The notes: generated from the letters alone by a model not told the origin. 64,000 bases of DNA from Aselliscus stoliczkanus (GCA_033961575.1 CM066738.1:102449478-102513477); one strand, 5' to 3'; numbered from the stretch's first letter, positions 11,204-23,100 are shown. Made by a program: numbers and translations.

Positions 11204-11640
11204 GATTAAAGGTGCAAACTCTGATGCCAAGCCATAAGGGTCCTAATTAAAACCTACATGGACAGCAGGGAGGTCATCAGGGGACAAGGGGGGTGGGGTG
11301 TTAAATGGGGACTATACAGCTGCTTTTTTCCAGCCCCAAATGCTCTAACTTCAAAGTTAAATGAATTAGAAGATGTAAAAACCATAAAACGCTTTCTTTG
11401 TGTATGTGACACAGAAAGGCGAGATTAAAAACTGTGGGTCAGAAATACAATCATTACAAACTGAATTTCTGAGCCATGGTGGCTTCTGTCTTCCCAGCAC
11501 AGAATCCCCTCTCTCTGCCCAAGCCAGTGGACTCTACTTTTCATGTTCCCATCCGGTGGAGTGCTCTTTTTCACCTGGGCCTCTGTGTATGAGCAGGAAC
11601 ACGTTTTAGAGCTCAGAAGCCAATGATAATTTTTGCATTA
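11204..11640. other. Unassigned sequence
   Basis: No gene or named repeat recognised. A G-rich stretch (GGGGACAAGGGGGGTGGGGTG) lies at 11281-11301. Confidence 0.4.
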
Positions 11641-11649
11641 GCAACCATG

Positions 11650-12300
11650 TGAGAAGCCACAACTGTACATTGATCAAAAGGCCTTCACAGTCCCCTCCGC
11701 CTGGACAAACTTCAGACAAGTTCCTGACTCTGGGCCCTGATCCCCCTTTTCCTAGAGCATTTACTTCAGAAAGCTTGTCATTGCAGATTCCTTTCTCTGA
11801 CCCTTTGAAATGTAGATAAATCTATTCCCAGCCTCTTACCAGTTTTAAAACCCAAGGATTTCTTTCTCAAAGACCTGGGAGCCATCCCTTTCAAAGGTAA
11901 CCATCAGGAAAGATGGTGCCCCCATCTCCCAGTCTCTGTGGGAGGTTCAACTTCAAGAAGAGACAATTAGCCAATGCCTAACCCCACTGAACCTCCTCCT
12001 TCCTGATGGCCTCCAGGACACTAGCTCACTCCAGCATTTAAAAGACCTCCCATCTGGGCCGGCTGAGTGGTGTGGTGGTTAAGCGCTGGCCTGGGAAGCC
12101 AGCGGCCCCGGTTCAGTCCCACATATGAGGGCCAGTGACACTGCCCTCAAAAAAAAAAAAAAGATCTCCCACTTTTTGTTTCAGCAGGGTTGAGTTCAGT
12201 TTTCCTCCCCTATTACAATACTCTTAAGTAAAGGCTTCCTGGCATGTTTAACTCTGTACAATTTTTCTTTGACAGCATACAGGATTTCTAATGAACCGTT
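11650..12300 (+). mobile_element. LTR-like sequence, ERV class uncertain, split by SINE
   Basis: The 3' part reads CATTTAAAAGACCTCCC, then after the SINE CCCACTTTTTGTTTCAGCAGGGTTGAG, TCCCCTATTACAATACTCTTAAGTAAAGGCTTCC and TTTCTTTGACAGCA. This is the layout of a retroviral LTR 3' half with a degenerate polyadenylation signal (AGTAAA). I base this on general resemblance and could not find both ends. Confidence 0.5.
12056..12160 (+). mobile_element. SINE A, short form
   Basis: GGGCCGGCTGAGTGG head, GGTTAAGCGCTGGCC, GGCCCCGGTTCAGTCCCACATATGAGG and poly-A. The target duplication AAAGACCTCCCA (12041-12052) matches AAAGATCTCCCA after the poly-A with one mismatch. Confidence 0.92.
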
Positions 12301-13276
12301 TTGAGGTCTTCTGCCCTATCTGAAGAGTCCATAATTCAGTAAAACAAAAATATCTAGGATATATATGCAATAATACATTTCAGGCCTAAATTTTAACAGT
12401 CAAAATCATATTAATGTACGTTGAGAAAATTTACAATCACAGTGTGGCGGAAATGATCAGTTGTTTATCAGAGAACAGATGAGTTTCCTGTTTGGAAAGC
12501 TAAGGGGGTACAGAAATTTTAGAAAAGCAGAGTGGTCAACAGAATCACATATACAGAAACATCCAGTAAGATAAGACAGAAAATGACAGCTGGGATGACC
12601 TTTGAAAAAGCAATTCCAGTTAAATGGTGCCCTTGAATGTTAGAGAGAAGAGAAGGAAAAAGAGAAATAAACCAAGTTCCCATGAAAACTACTGAATTAA
12701 TGATACATCCAGTGTATCTGGGTCTGTAATGTCTGAAGGATAGTGCCCGGAATATAAGCCTCAAGTGGGTAAACATAGCACATATTTCCGGAGGAAGCAT
12801 CTAATAATCAAAGTGTAAAACTACTTCACACTTTCCCTTCCAAGCCAGTAAGTGGAGAACAGCAACTAACTGGTAAAGCAACTGAATGGAGTGGAACTGG
12901 ACACATCCAAAAAGGAACAGCTACTTGGACAAATGGTAAAATTTTAACAGATGATAACAGAAGAAAAAAGCAACCACTCAACTTAGTTGCTTATGATTGT
13001 TCCACAAAGCCGATCTATCTTCACAGTGACACACTGAACAAACACTGGTAAGAGAGGAATGAAGCTCATATTCAGTAAAGAGATTGTTGGAGAACAGCTG
13101 AGAGTTCAAATTCTTCTCCCCATTGAGCAACTCACTGGGGACCTAGTGACTCTGTTATGGGAAGTGCAAGCAAACACTTTTGAAAAATCACAAAAAGGAG
13201 GAGTTACGGAGAACACAAAGGTAATTCTAATTTCAAAAATGAGCAGAGCTCAAAATATCACAGAGTTGTTTTTAAG
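12301..13276. other. Unassigned sequence
   Basis: No gene recognised. The 93-codon minus-strand frame at 12519-12800 is hydrophobic (TTT-rich) but has no start context, signal-peptide architecture or family motif I can identify. Confidence 0.4.
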
Positions 13277-13320
13277 CGCACACGCGCGCACACACACCCA
13301 CACACACACTCACACACAGA
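13277..13320. repeat. Imperfect (CA)n/(CG)-containing microsatellite
   Basis: GCACACGCGCGCACACACACCC then CACACACACTCACACACAG: alternating purine-pyrimidine with a CGCGCG core. Confidence 0.9.
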
Positions 13321-14464
13321 GGTACTTTACAGCAGAACAACTTGGTGGCTGCCACCTTAAATTAACCAAGAGAGCAAATTAAAATTCCCATCATGGGATA
13401 AAAGGACATCAGCAGTCCCCTCATGTAATGCGCTGAGCTGGACACACCACCTATGTAGTATTTTTACCAAAAATGTTTAACCAGGATCTGATCATGAGGA
13501 AACAATCAGAAAATTGAGAAACATTCTAAAACAATTGGATTGAACTCTTTAAAAATCTTCAATACCATGAAAGATGGAAGGCATGGAAACTTCTAGATTA
13601 AAGAAGACCAAAGAGGCATGACCACTAAATGCAACATATCAGCCTTCTTTGGATCCTAAAGACGCCCTAGAGAACATCACCATGATGATGGGGGAGATCT
13701 GAATATGAACCATATGTTAGATAATATGTTAACAGTAAATTTCTTGAGAGTGACAAACATATTGTAGCTTTGCAAAAAAAAAAAAAAAAGTTCTTTGTGG
13801 CTATATTCCTTATTCTCAAATAGTTCCACAAAAATTATACCTATGTATATTATATATCATGATCTTAAGCAAGATTCTATTTAAAAATTAGTTAGCAAGC
13901 ACTTAGACGAAAAAAATCATGTTTACTAGAAGCCAGCTGCATGTTTACTAAATTAAGTTAGGCTAATTTTTGAGAGCTAAGAAGACAAGACATTTCAGGG
14001 AAATGGAACAGAATTTAGGTTTTTTTCTTCAAAATTCAAAAAAGGCAATTGATGTCCACCTTGATATCATGTACACAAAATAAAAAAGAAAAATGTGAGT
14101 TGAATGGTCATATGGCAAAGTGAATTAAATCTTATCTGAATGGACATAATTCAAAGGGTCACCATCAGCATGTAGGACTATATCTAGTATTAAGATATAG
14201 GATTCTAGCCATCAATTGTATAAGAACACAAAAAGCATGCTAACAAAATTTGTTAGTGATAGTGACAAATATTCTCAGTGACACAGTCATGAATCCCAAC
14301 ATCTTGATGGACTAAATGGGTCAAAACCAACATGATATTTAATGCAAATTATGTAAAGTCCCATTATTATCCATTAGTCAACATATGCATATTCCTGGGG
14401 AGAGAAAGGTAAACAAAAAGGTCATAGGCCTCTTCAATCTTGCATGAAAATGATACATTTAATT

Positions 14465-14466
<2 letters not shown>
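13321..14466. other. AT-rich unassigned sequence
   Basis: No gene recognised. A 16-base A-run lies at 13773-13788. The A+T-rich DNA downstream may be an old L1 body because it leads into an L1-like 3' end at 14513, but this is not demonstrable by eye. Confidence 0.35.

Positions 14467-14512
<46 letters not shown>
14467..14512. repeat. (GT)23 microsatellite
   Basis: Forty-six bases of perfect GT dinucleotide. Confidence 0.98.
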
Positions 14513-14513
<1 letters not shown>

Positions 14514-14690
14514 TCACAGGATATAAAGTACAGCATAGGGAATATAGTCAATGGTTCTGTAGTAGCTATGTACAATGTCATATGGGTAGTAGACTTGTTG
14601 GACTTATCACTTTGTCTGGTGTGTAAATGTCTAATCATTATGTTGTTTCATACACCTGAAACTAACAATTAAAAAAAGAAAAGAAAATTA
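14513..14690 (+). mobile_element. L1 3' end fragment (L1MA-like)
   Basis: CAGGATATAAAGTACAGCATAGGGAATATAGTCAATGG, then TTATCACTTTGT and CACCTGAAACTAACAATTAAAAAAAG: the characteristic end of laurasiatherian L1 3' UTRs. The same features appear at 45087-45262. Confidence 0.75.
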
Positions 14691-15837
14691 TACAAACAAT
14701 TACCAATGATATAAGTTCATGAAGGTGTGAAGCACAGAGCCCTGGAAGTGTATACTAGGGAAACGTAACAAAAACAGGAAGTCAGCAAAGGCTCTCCCTG
14801 GAAGACAATGTAGACATGGAAAGCTTTAGGGTGCTCTGGGAATAACCAATGAAATGGGAAGGCATCACAATGGTGGGGGGAGGGGAACTGGACAGGAACA
14901 AGAACACACCAGCTTAGCAGGGGGAACACGTATAAAGGCCCTAAGCAGATATGGCCATGGTAGAGTAACTAGCTGAGAGGTCAGTGTGGCTAGAGCAGAG
15001 AGACCAACAGGGCACAGCCCCAAAGAAGTAGAGGCCAGAAGAGATAATTCTAATAGCTGTCTGAGTTGAAAAGGGTTACAGGTGTAATTGACTCTAATTT
15101 CAATATGATTCAATAATTCAATGTCGTTCTTGAAAGGATACAATATCCAAGACAAGAGCAGTGAGACCCCATTCTGCTCTTTGCTTATCACACCTGACTT
15201 TAAATTTGTCTAAGTTCAAATAAATTCAGAGCAATCTGTATGTTGATGCCAACTGAAACCCTGACAAAGTATTGAAGATATTGCAAGTATGTCAATTAAA
15301 AAGACGAGAAGATTCCAGGAGGCATGATAACTATCTTCAAATATCTGAAGGACCATCGTGTGAAATTGGAATCATGGCTGATATCTATTTATTGAGAGTT
15401 AATGAATGGGGGTCATAGCAATGCATATTTAGTTCAATGTTAGGATGACTTTACTAACAGGTCCTGGCTGAAGATGGAACTGCTGTCTGGGGAAATACTG
15501 AACCTCCCAGGATGACTGATAGTTAGGCAAGAAATTTATAGACAGAACTCAAGCCCTTGAATGCCCTAGATAATGAATAGGGCTTCTTCCAATCCTGATT
15601 TTCCATAATTCTATGATAGTGCCATTTCCATTACACTGGCAACATACTAAAGAGCTGTTCGGAATATTCTAATAGAAAGAATTCGAAGAGGGCCCAAACT
15701 GATGAATCTATAATAATGAAATTTATAACCAACATCTGTATACCACGAAGTTAAGACTGAATCTTAAAATTAACTTACTTAAAAAATAAATAAAACGTCA
15801 AAATATAAAATAAAGGCAAACGTCATTTTTGAGATAA
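14691..15837. other. Unassigned sequence
   Basis: No gene recognised. 14720-15190 contains 'GGAATAACCAATGAAATGGG' and 'AAGCAGATATGGCC' that may be part of the old dispersed family at 3968, but I am not confident. The 108-codon minus frame at 14865-15191 has no motif. Confidence 0.35.
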
Positions 15838-16065
15838 AGACAGCCTAGCAGTAAGAACATGGACTTTGAAGCAGACCTGTGTGACCCTGGGCAAATTTCT
15901 CAGCTTTTCTGTGTCTTAGTTCCTTATCTATGTAATGAAGATAATTGTAAAAAATACCTGGCTTATAGGATTGCTGTGAGAATGAGTAAGTTAAATTTAA
16001 AGCACTCAGAACAGTGTTTGGCACACAGTAAACCCTATGGAAGTGTTTGATAGTTACTGTGATCA
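15838..16065 (+). repeat. MIR SINE
   Basis: Near full length: AACATGGACTTTGAAGCAGACCTG, TGTGACCCTGGGCAAATTTCT, CTTAGTTCCTTATCTATG, GGATTGCTGTGAGAATGAG and CAGTGTTTGGCACACAGTAAA in MIR order. Confidence 0.9.
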
Positions 16066-16204
16066 ATCAAAGTAGTTAGAGAGATTCTGGGGTGAAACTT
16101 GGACTAAATCCTAGTTCCATTGCTAACTGGTTAGGTGACCTTTCCCTCTCTATGAAATGGTGATGGAAGCAATCTACCAGCCAAGGCTCAGCTTTGAAAG
16201 GAAC

Positions 16205-16770
16205 CAAAATGTTGCCACCCTGAAGCTGTTGGGGTATTGATTGTAAGCTGTTTTATTAAGTAATAAGACTCAGAGGGAACCTTTGACAGGATCCCCTTTC
16301 CTGCCCAAGAGATTCAGATAGAAACCTGCTTCTCCTGAGTCAGGAAGGGAATCTTAGGATGCTGCTTTTGCCTAATTTGAATTACGAATGGTAAATAGGA
16401 GGGCTTCAGATAGGTGCCTGTTAGCTAGGTACCTCCTGTGCCCATTATTTCTGAGTTGCCAGGTAAGAATGTTCCTGCCATGAATGTTCCCCTCTTCCTC
16501 AAGCACCTATAAATCGCCCAATTTTCATTTCTGAAATTTAATACCCCTTCCCCCTCCTTTCTCCTTTGTCTAAAAATGTCTTATATACCCAATGTTGTCT
16601 TACTGTCTGGAATTTTCATGCCTATGTGAATTCCCCATGGACATTTATTAAAATTCGATTGTCTCCTGTTAATCTGTCTCTGTTCATTTGATTATTAGCC
16701 CAGCTAGAAAAACTTAGAAGGTAGGAGGAAAAGTAACCGCTTTTTTTTAGCCCCCACCTTTTCAAATATC
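16205..16770 (+). mobile_element. ERV1-type LTR
   Basis: The 3' half reads CCATGGACATTTATTAAAATTCGATTGTCTCCTGTTAATCTGTCTCTGTTCATTTGATTATTAGCCCAGCTAG and AACTTAGAAGGTAGGAGGAAAAG, a typical R-U5 of gamma/ERV1 LTRs (I read AATTAAA-like ATTAAAATT as a degenerate signal). A TATATACCC-like promoter lies at about 16580. Ends are approximate. A good donor-like CAG|GTAAGAATG at 16461-16472 is inside it. Confidence 0.65.
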
Positions 16771-18226
16771 AGAAACCATTCTGGCCAGCATTATCAGAAG
16801 GAGATTCAGTGCAGGAAATCAGGAGTTTAAAATAAAGTTTGTGAACGGCTGAAAAAGCAGGTCCTGGACGACAATTTCAGAAGTGACACCTCTCGGAACA
16901 ATATCATACCACCGGTCCTCCTTGGGCAGTGCTGTCTCTGGCATACTTTGGAATCAAGGATTTGGGAAGTCAGTATCCTAGCTGCTAATTCCATGCCCCT
17001 TCTGCTAGGATCTAGAAATCCAAAGCCGCTACCACAACTGTAGGCTTGCAGAACACATGCCCAGAACACATATGACTGCATGCTCCCTCTTACAGCCACC
17101 CAGTTGGCATTGCTGCAGCATGACAAACGCCCCCACCACGGTGATTGCAAAAGCTGCCGAACACGGACCTTAACTCATGTCTGGATGCTAAATAGCATGG
17201 GGGCACATCAGTTCACACACAAAAACCTGAGTTGTAAAGACGTGTGAGAAATGTAGACTAACTTTTCAGCTCTAGCAGCAATATAACATTAGAAAAGGGA
17301 GATAGAATGGATATAAAAGAGCTAATCTACAATATCCATCATCCTATCTCTCATCACTAGGGTGAGAATTAAAAGGGATAGAATGCATGTGTAGTTCTTA
17401 GCCCTGTGTTTGGCAAACAGTAATCATTCAGTAAGTTACTAGTTGACTTCCAGCATAAACACAACTGAGTAAGAATTACCTTCCCATTTTTCATCCTACA
17501 ATGCAAGAGAAAAAAACATGAAAACAACAACTTAAACTCTATTTTCAGTAAAACTAAGAGAAATACATAACCCACTGAGTCGTAAACATTCATAAAGCCT
17601 TCCAAAATTAGCAGAAATAAAACAAAAGGCACACAGGAGGTCACTCAGAAAGAAAACGCTAAGTGTGCTGACAGGGCCAGTGATACAGATCATATAAAGG
17701 GGTGCGGGGAGGGAGTAACTTCCTGCAAGTGAAACCTCACCTTGAACTACAAATCTATATACTGGTTTGTGAAAATGGGTGCAGGGATGCAAGTGAGAAA
17801 GCTGACATAATGAACTCTCCTGGTTGAGTTGTATTTTATTTTGAGAAACAGAGGAAGTCACCCCAATGATTCATTTTCAGGGGCCATAGTTATGGAAAGC
17901 AGTCTCTGTGGCAACAGAGCAGGAGAGAGCCTTTGGGTTGAGAAGCCTGGAAAGCTGCCATGGACCCATCCTCCCACCCCTGACACTACACATACCCAAG
18001 CCCCATAGAAAGAGACAATTAGGGAAAATTTCAACCCATTCAATGAGTAATTTAAAATAAATCCCCACAGGATCAATAGGAAAATACAGTAAGTAATAAA
18101 TGTGAGGAAAAAAGTAAATTTTACCATTAGATAAAGAACCATGACCAGGAAATGTAGCCAAAGGAACAGATAAAAACATAACTAAATAATTTGATGAGAA
18201 TTTAAAAAATAATAATAATAAAGTAT
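16771..18226. other. Unassigned sequence, possibly old L1 5' part
   Basis: No gene recognised. Several minus-strand frames of about 90-117 codons at 17369-18230 overlap in conflicting phases. The following sequence is L1-like, so 17.5-18.2 kb could be the same L1 cut by the MLT1 insertion. Confidence 0.35.
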
Positions 18227-18231
18227 TCACC

Positions 18232-18594
18232 TGTTATGGACTGAATTGTGTCCCCTTCAAAATTCATATGTTAAAGTCTTAATCCCCAGTACCTCAAAAT
18301 GTGACTGTATTTGGAGATAGGGTCTTTAAAGAGGTAAAGTTAAATGAGATCATTGGCCTGGGTTGTAATTCCACTGGGACTGGTATCCTTATAAGAAGAC
18401 GACATAAGGACACAGACACACATAGAGGGGAAGAGGAAGGTGGCCATCTGTAAGCCAAGGAGAGAAGAAATCAACCCTACTAACATCTTGATCTCAAGAC
18501 TTTCTAGCCTCCAAGCTGTAAGGAAATAAATTTCTATTGTGTAAGCCATTCAGTCTGTTGTACTTTGTTATGGCAGCCTTAGCAAACTAAAACA
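18232..18594 (+). mobile_element. MLT1-type MaLR solo LTR, 363 bp
   Basis: Begins TGTTATGGACTGAATTGTGT and continues AAATTCATATGTTAAAGTCTTAATCCCC, TGTGACTGTATTTGGAGATAGGG, TATCCTTATAAGAAGACG, AAGCTGTAAGGAAATAAATTTCTATTGTGTAAGCC, ending CTAAAACA. The 5-bp target duplication TCACC is exact on both sides (18227-18231, 18595-18599). It is a complete ERVL-MaLR LTR sitting inside an L1-like sequence. Confidence 0.95.
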
Positions 18595-18599
18595 TCACC

Positions 18600-20095
18600 T
18601 TTTTGAAGAAAGATCACAAAGTAGAAATGCAAAATTCAGGTAAATGATGGTGAGGCAACAGAAGCAATTGAAATGCGAGCCGACAGAACTTAGGGAATAA
18701 GTAAAAGACAGGAAGAAAAGTCATCAGTGGAATAACCAAATAACATTGAACAAATAGTCCCTATGGAAAACACTGTTAGGGATATAAAAGACGGAAATAA
18801 TAAAGTGAACAAAAATGCAGAGGAAATAAGGAAAAAGTTTAAAGGGGATAGAGGAAAAATGATTATGGGAAGCAGTTGAAGCAAATCCAAAATATGCATA
18901 ATTGGAAATACTAAAGAAAACCATAACAACACAACAGAAAAAACATTTAAGTACACAATTCAAGAAAAGTTTCCTGAATCTCCACACCAAAGGGCCCATC
19001 ATGTCCCTCTCAATATGGTTAACAGCAAGACACATCCTGGTAAAGTTATTGGAATATAAAGATAGAATCTTTGGGCAGCCAGGCAACAAAATTAAGTTTT
19101 TTACAAAGGGAAATGTCATAAAGTAGTCTCAATTTCTTTACAGAAACATACAATACCAGAAGTGCAGCAACACTAAAAGATAGTCAAGAAAAGAAAGTGT
19201 AAGTCAAGGATTAAATGTACATCCACTCATGGAAGTTTGAGGTGCAAATCTACAGACAAACATTTGAGTATGCAAGTATGCAAGGAGTATGACACTCATT
19301 GGATCTTCTTGAGCATGCTACCAGAAAACCAACTTTAGCCAACCAAGAAATACCTAGGGAAGAAAATGGTGAAAGGATGGGCAATGAGATAAGAATATAC
19401 TTAATTATAGAACTAACACTAAAACAAACATGATGATTCAGGTGATAAAATGAAAATAGCCTATCTCCTCACAATGTAGGACTCATACAACTATTTGGAG
19501 AAAAAAGAGGTTAAAAGGTAGGCTATAGAGCATGTTCATTATTTCACCTGTATAGTAATAGTCAAAGAATTTCAGTCAATAATATAATTAAAATGATAAA
19601 ATATAAGCATAGGTAAGCAACACAAATGTAAACACTAAGAAAGCACTAATAACTGTAACTGAGTTGTAGAAAAGAGAGAAAGAAAATGGAAAAGAAAACA
19701 TGGTTGTTCATTGTAGAAATCAATACATATTGACTAAAGAAATACAAGACTAAGGCTGTTATTATGTAAAGATTTCATTATAAAGGTAACTACTAGAACA
19801 AAAGTATAAACTTCTCTAAATGCCATACACAAACCATACACAAACACAAACTAATAGACTGAAAGGGATCACAGTTAAGACTTTATTAACATTACAAAAA
19901 TAGAAAATATTACATAAAATAATACAAGAAAAAATAAGATCAACTACAACTAACATGTTAAATCAGTAAATGTAAATAACTTTAATTCACTTATTCAAAA
20001 GGAAAAAAAATTAACACCAGATCACAAAGAAAAACACAACTCCTGATTTTTATAAAAGATAAAATAAAGAAAGACTGAAAACAAAACAACGAGCA
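18600..20095 (+). mobile_element. Old L1 fragment (L1M-type, ORF1 end region)
   Basis: The stretch AAGGGCCCATCATGTCC, CAGCAAGACACATCCTGGTAAAGTTATTGG, AAAGATAGAATCTTTGGGCAGCCAGGCAACAAAATTAAG and AAACATACAATACCAGAAGTGCAGCAACAC is the recognisable ORF1/inter-ORF segment of old L1M elements. Downstream A-rich DNA (GCCATACACAAACC, CCAGATCACAAAGAAAAACAC) fits the same element. Frames are broken, so it is dead. Confidence 0.75.
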
Positions 20096-20099
20096 AAAC

Positions 20100-20730
20100 T
20101 ACAAGAGAGGTGAACTTCCAGCTGTAGCAGGGTGAAGAGGTCAGCAATTCTTCTTCAAAATAAACAAGTGTAAAACTGGTCAAAATTGCTGAAAACAACT
20201 ATTTCGGGGCTCTAGAAATAGACCTAAGGCAAGCAACACCCTGGAAAGTAAGCTTCATCCTGGAGTCGATCGCATATCCAACCCCAAACTCAGGAGACAA
20301 AAGTGATAGTCTAGGGCCAGCCGGGTGGCATGGTGGTTAAGTGCTGGTTTGGGAAGCCAGCGGCCCCGGTTTGGGTCCTACATATGAGGGCCAGTGACAC
20401 TGCCCTCAAAAAAAAAAAAAAGTGATAGTCTAACCAGAACAAGCATTGTTGAAAAACCAGCCACCTTGATCCAAAGGGTCTTTATCTGGATTTGGGGCCA
20501 GGTGGGGTTGAGGCAGGGACAACTCATGGCTTTCAGCTAACGGTGATGGCCTCAATAGGAAGCAGTCAGGGAGAAATTCCCTGGGGTTGTGGTCAGAGAT
20601 GGGGTAGAGGTGGAAATGAGACCATCCCAAAAAGGCTGGGAAAGCCCTCCACACATCCTTGGACTGTAAGACACATGAGTGTGCAGGGGAACCCAAGAAA
20701 AACCAGCAGAAAAGAAAAACCAAGAGAGGC
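20100..20730 (+). other. Possible L1 5' UTR-like segment, split by SINE A
   Basis: AAGAGAGGTGAACTTCCAGCTG onwards reads as GC-balanced DNA, without motif-bearing frames, flanked upstream by L1. SINE A at 20314-20420 divides it. A retroelement origin is plausible but unproven. Confidence 0.3.
20314..20420 (+). mobile_element. SINE A, short form
   Basis: GGGCCAGCCGGGTGGCATGG head, GGCCCCGGTTTGGGTCCTACATATGAGGGCCAG and A14. The exact target duplication AAAGTGATAGTCTA appears at 20300-20313 and 20419-20432. Confidence 0.93.
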
Positions 20731-20731
20731 T

Positions 20732-20791
20732 TAAAATGGCTGACCTTGGACTAAAATGGCTGACTTAGGACTACAATGGCTGAGCGTGGAC
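20732..20791 (+). repeat. Three-unit 20-bp tandem repeat
   Basis: Units start at 20732, 20752 and 20772: TAAAATGGCTGACCTTGGAC, TAAAATGGCTGACTTAGGAC, TACAATGGCTGAGCGTGGAC. Each contains ATGGCTGA. The first two differ at two positions. Confidence 0.9.
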
Positions 20792-22213
20792 CATGCTTCC
20801 AACCTCAAGAGGGTTGATGCCTGATGGGCTCAAGGCGTGTGAGCACAACCTCTTGCCAGTCTCTAGCTGCTGACCACTGAGCTTTGCAGATACAGGAGCG
20901 AGCCCTGTGAACCCTGGCTAAAAAATAACAATACGCATAAAGAAACTGATCAGAGGCATAAGTGGCTGCACACAAAGGGGGAAAGAAAGTCCCACAGATT
21001 AAGTCCAGGTAATTTTCCCAACAAATCCCTCAAACATTTGCTTTCTCCAACTGACAACTTCAGTTCTCACTTCACTTGCTCTTCCCTAATCCTCTTCATT
21101 TCAAAGCACTTGCAGACTTGGCTACACAGGATTATCCACAGAAAGTTCTCCACCCAGACTGTCCTAGACTTGAGGATGGAATCCAGATATAAATGTGCCA
21201 ACTGAGTTATGAGCAGACACGTAAAGGAGAAAATGGCTTTGGCCTAGAGTAGCATGAAACAGATCCAGGAATTTTGCAAGGATGATCTTTGTACAGATTT
21301 AAGAGCTAGATTTATATGAACCCAAAAGTTATTTCCTAAATAGTTCTACAGATCATAGCAAGCGCTCTAAAAAATGAGTAGCTGTTTTTTCATAGCAGAG
21401 CAATAACTTCCCAATATGTCTCTGGCTTCCGTTATTTATGCATTCAACCCGGGCTCCCAATAAATATTTGCTAAATGGTAAGTGAATGGATGAATGCTTG
21501 TAGTTTTGATGAGACAGATTATAGCAGTTGGTCCTTTCATGGCAGTTGACAGAGACAACAATGTTGTTTTGAATGATTTTAAGACCACATCACTGGAATT
21601 ATGGATAGGGAGGCTCAGACCTGATGTGCCAGTAGACTGCACTAAACAACTGGAGCCATCACTTGATTGAGGACTGCCGCGCCCACACCTCAGCTCTGGG
21701 TGTGGCTGAGGCACAGCAAGTCCAAAAAGGAGAGGCATGGGTCACTCCTAGCCCTACCTTAGCCTCTCACTACTATTCCCAGGTACAATTTTCTCCTGGC
21801 TCCCCTAATAAACATAAACTACCTTATTCCTAAACCTATTGGATTTGCCTTTTTTTTTTCCTCTCCTCTAATCCCTGTTTTACTTATTTCAGTGTAAAAG
21901 TCTGAATCATCTCTACCTTCCACGTCTGTAGGATCTTTGCTCTGCTCTAGGCCCGTTGGTCCTTTGTCAGTGGGGTTTTCTTTTCATTGTATTAATTGCA
22001 TTATTGGCCCACAGCAATGGGTTTCTGTTTAGGCCTCTGGCAGCTGGTCTCTCCCAAGTGAACCTTGGTGTGATTCTATGGTCAACTGGACAATTGGCAA
22101 GCAAGGTAGTAAGAGGCAGTAACTGCATAGCACATGGGCCCAAACGATACACCATTCTGAATGTGAAAATTCCGAGGAAAACATCTAACCATTAAGAAGG
22201 GATCATAAAAGCT
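20792..22213. other. Mostly unassigned sequence
   Basis: No gene recognised. A short L2-like tail (CCAATAAATATTTGCTAAATGGTAAGTGAATGG) lies at 21458-21492. The 100-codon minus frame at 21436-21738 overlaps it and has no motif. Confidence 0.4.
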
Positions 22214-22230
22214 TCATGTTGACTGTATAC

Positions 22231-22337
22231 TTTTTTTTTTTTTGAGGGCAGTGTCACTGGCCCTCTTATGTAGGACCCGAACTGGGGCAGCTGGCTTCCC
22301 AAGTCAGCGCTTAACCACCAAGTCACTTGGCCGGCCC
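22231..22337 (-). repeat. SINE A monomer 3' of the homodimer
   Basis: T-run, GAGGGCAGTGTCACTGGCCC, CTTATGTAGGACCCGAAC, CTTAACCACCAAGTCACTTGGCCGGCCC. It is the second unit in transcript order. Confidence 0.85.
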
Positions 22338-22363
22338 AAAGCTTTTTTTTTTTTTTCATTTGC

Positions 22364-22470
22364 TTTTTTTTTTTTTTGAGGGCAGTGTCACTGGCCCTCA
22401 TATATGGGATCCAAACCCAGGCTGCTGGCGTCCCAAGCCAGTTCTTAACCACCGTGCCACTCGCCCGGCC
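22364..22470 (-). repeat. SINE A monomer 5' of the homodimer
   Basis: T-run, GAGGGCAGTGTCACTGGCCC, CATATATGGGATCC, TTCTTAACCACCGTGCCACT, CGCCCGGCCC. It is the first unit in transcript order. Confidence 0.85.
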
Positions 22471-22569
22471 CTCATGTTGACTGTATAAAGCTTTACTTGT
22501 TGGAAAAATATCTATTGATAAAATGTCTGCTGACAACAGACCCTGTCTTGGAAAACTTCAGTCTGCCAA

Positions 22570-22800
22570 AGATCTACCAAAGATCTCTTTTCTTTTTTTT
22601 TTCTAGTTAACATTCATTGCTATACCTAATTACAATTTTTTTTAATAAGGACTTTTAAGATCTACTCTCTTAGCAACCTTCAAATGTGCAAGATAGTATT
22701 AACTAGTCACCATGCTGTATATTACATCCCCATGACTTATTTATTTTATAACTGGACATCCGTACCTTTTGAACTCTTCACCCACCCACACCAGGAAGAC
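22570..22800 (+). mobile_element. L1 3' UTR fragment
   Basis: TTAGCAACCTTCAAATGTGCAAGATAGTATTAACTAGTCACCATGCTGTATATTACATCCCCATGACTTATTTATTTTATAACTGG is a common L1MA-type 3' UTR segment. Strand is uncertain. Confidence 0.65.
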
Positions 22801-22861
22801 ATAGCTATATAGTTCTCCAATGTCAATAGGTCACCCTATACTTAGACTTAGGAAGAGTGGT

Positions 22862-23100
22862 AGGTTAGTACAGCGATGAAACATAAGAGCTCTAGACCTG
22901 GAACCTAGGTTTGACTCCCAGCTCTGCCATTTACTTGAAGTTCCTTAATTCTCTCTGCCTCAGTTTCCCCAGCCATAAAATGGAGACAATAATAGCATCT
23001 ACTTAAAAGTGTTTCTGTGGCATGCAAATGAGTTATAAATGGAGAGCACCCAGAACAGAGCTTGGCACTTAGTAAGTATGGGAATCTGATTCTATTCAGC
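22862..23100 (+). repeat. MIR SINE
   Basis: AGAGCTCTAGACCTGGAACC, GACTCCCAGCTCTGCCATTTACTTG, CTCAGTTTCCCCAGCCATAAAATGGAGACAATAATAGCATCTACTT and CAGAGCTTGGCACTTAGTAAGTA in order. An ATGCAAAT octamer occurs inside it (23022-23029). Confidence 0.9.

Larger units (their letters stand above)
22230..22471 (-). mobile_element. SINE A+A homodimer with one shared target duplication
   Basis: Two minus-strand SINE A copies (22231-22337 and 22364-22470) are joined by a T-rich spacer. The exact 16-bp duplication TCATGTTGACTGTATA lies only outside the pair (22214-22229 and 22472-22487). Neither monomer has a duplication of its own, so the two entered as one dimeric transcript. Read on the minus strand, the spacer is poly-A, GCAAATG, poly-A, GCTTT. 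Confidence 0.9.
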
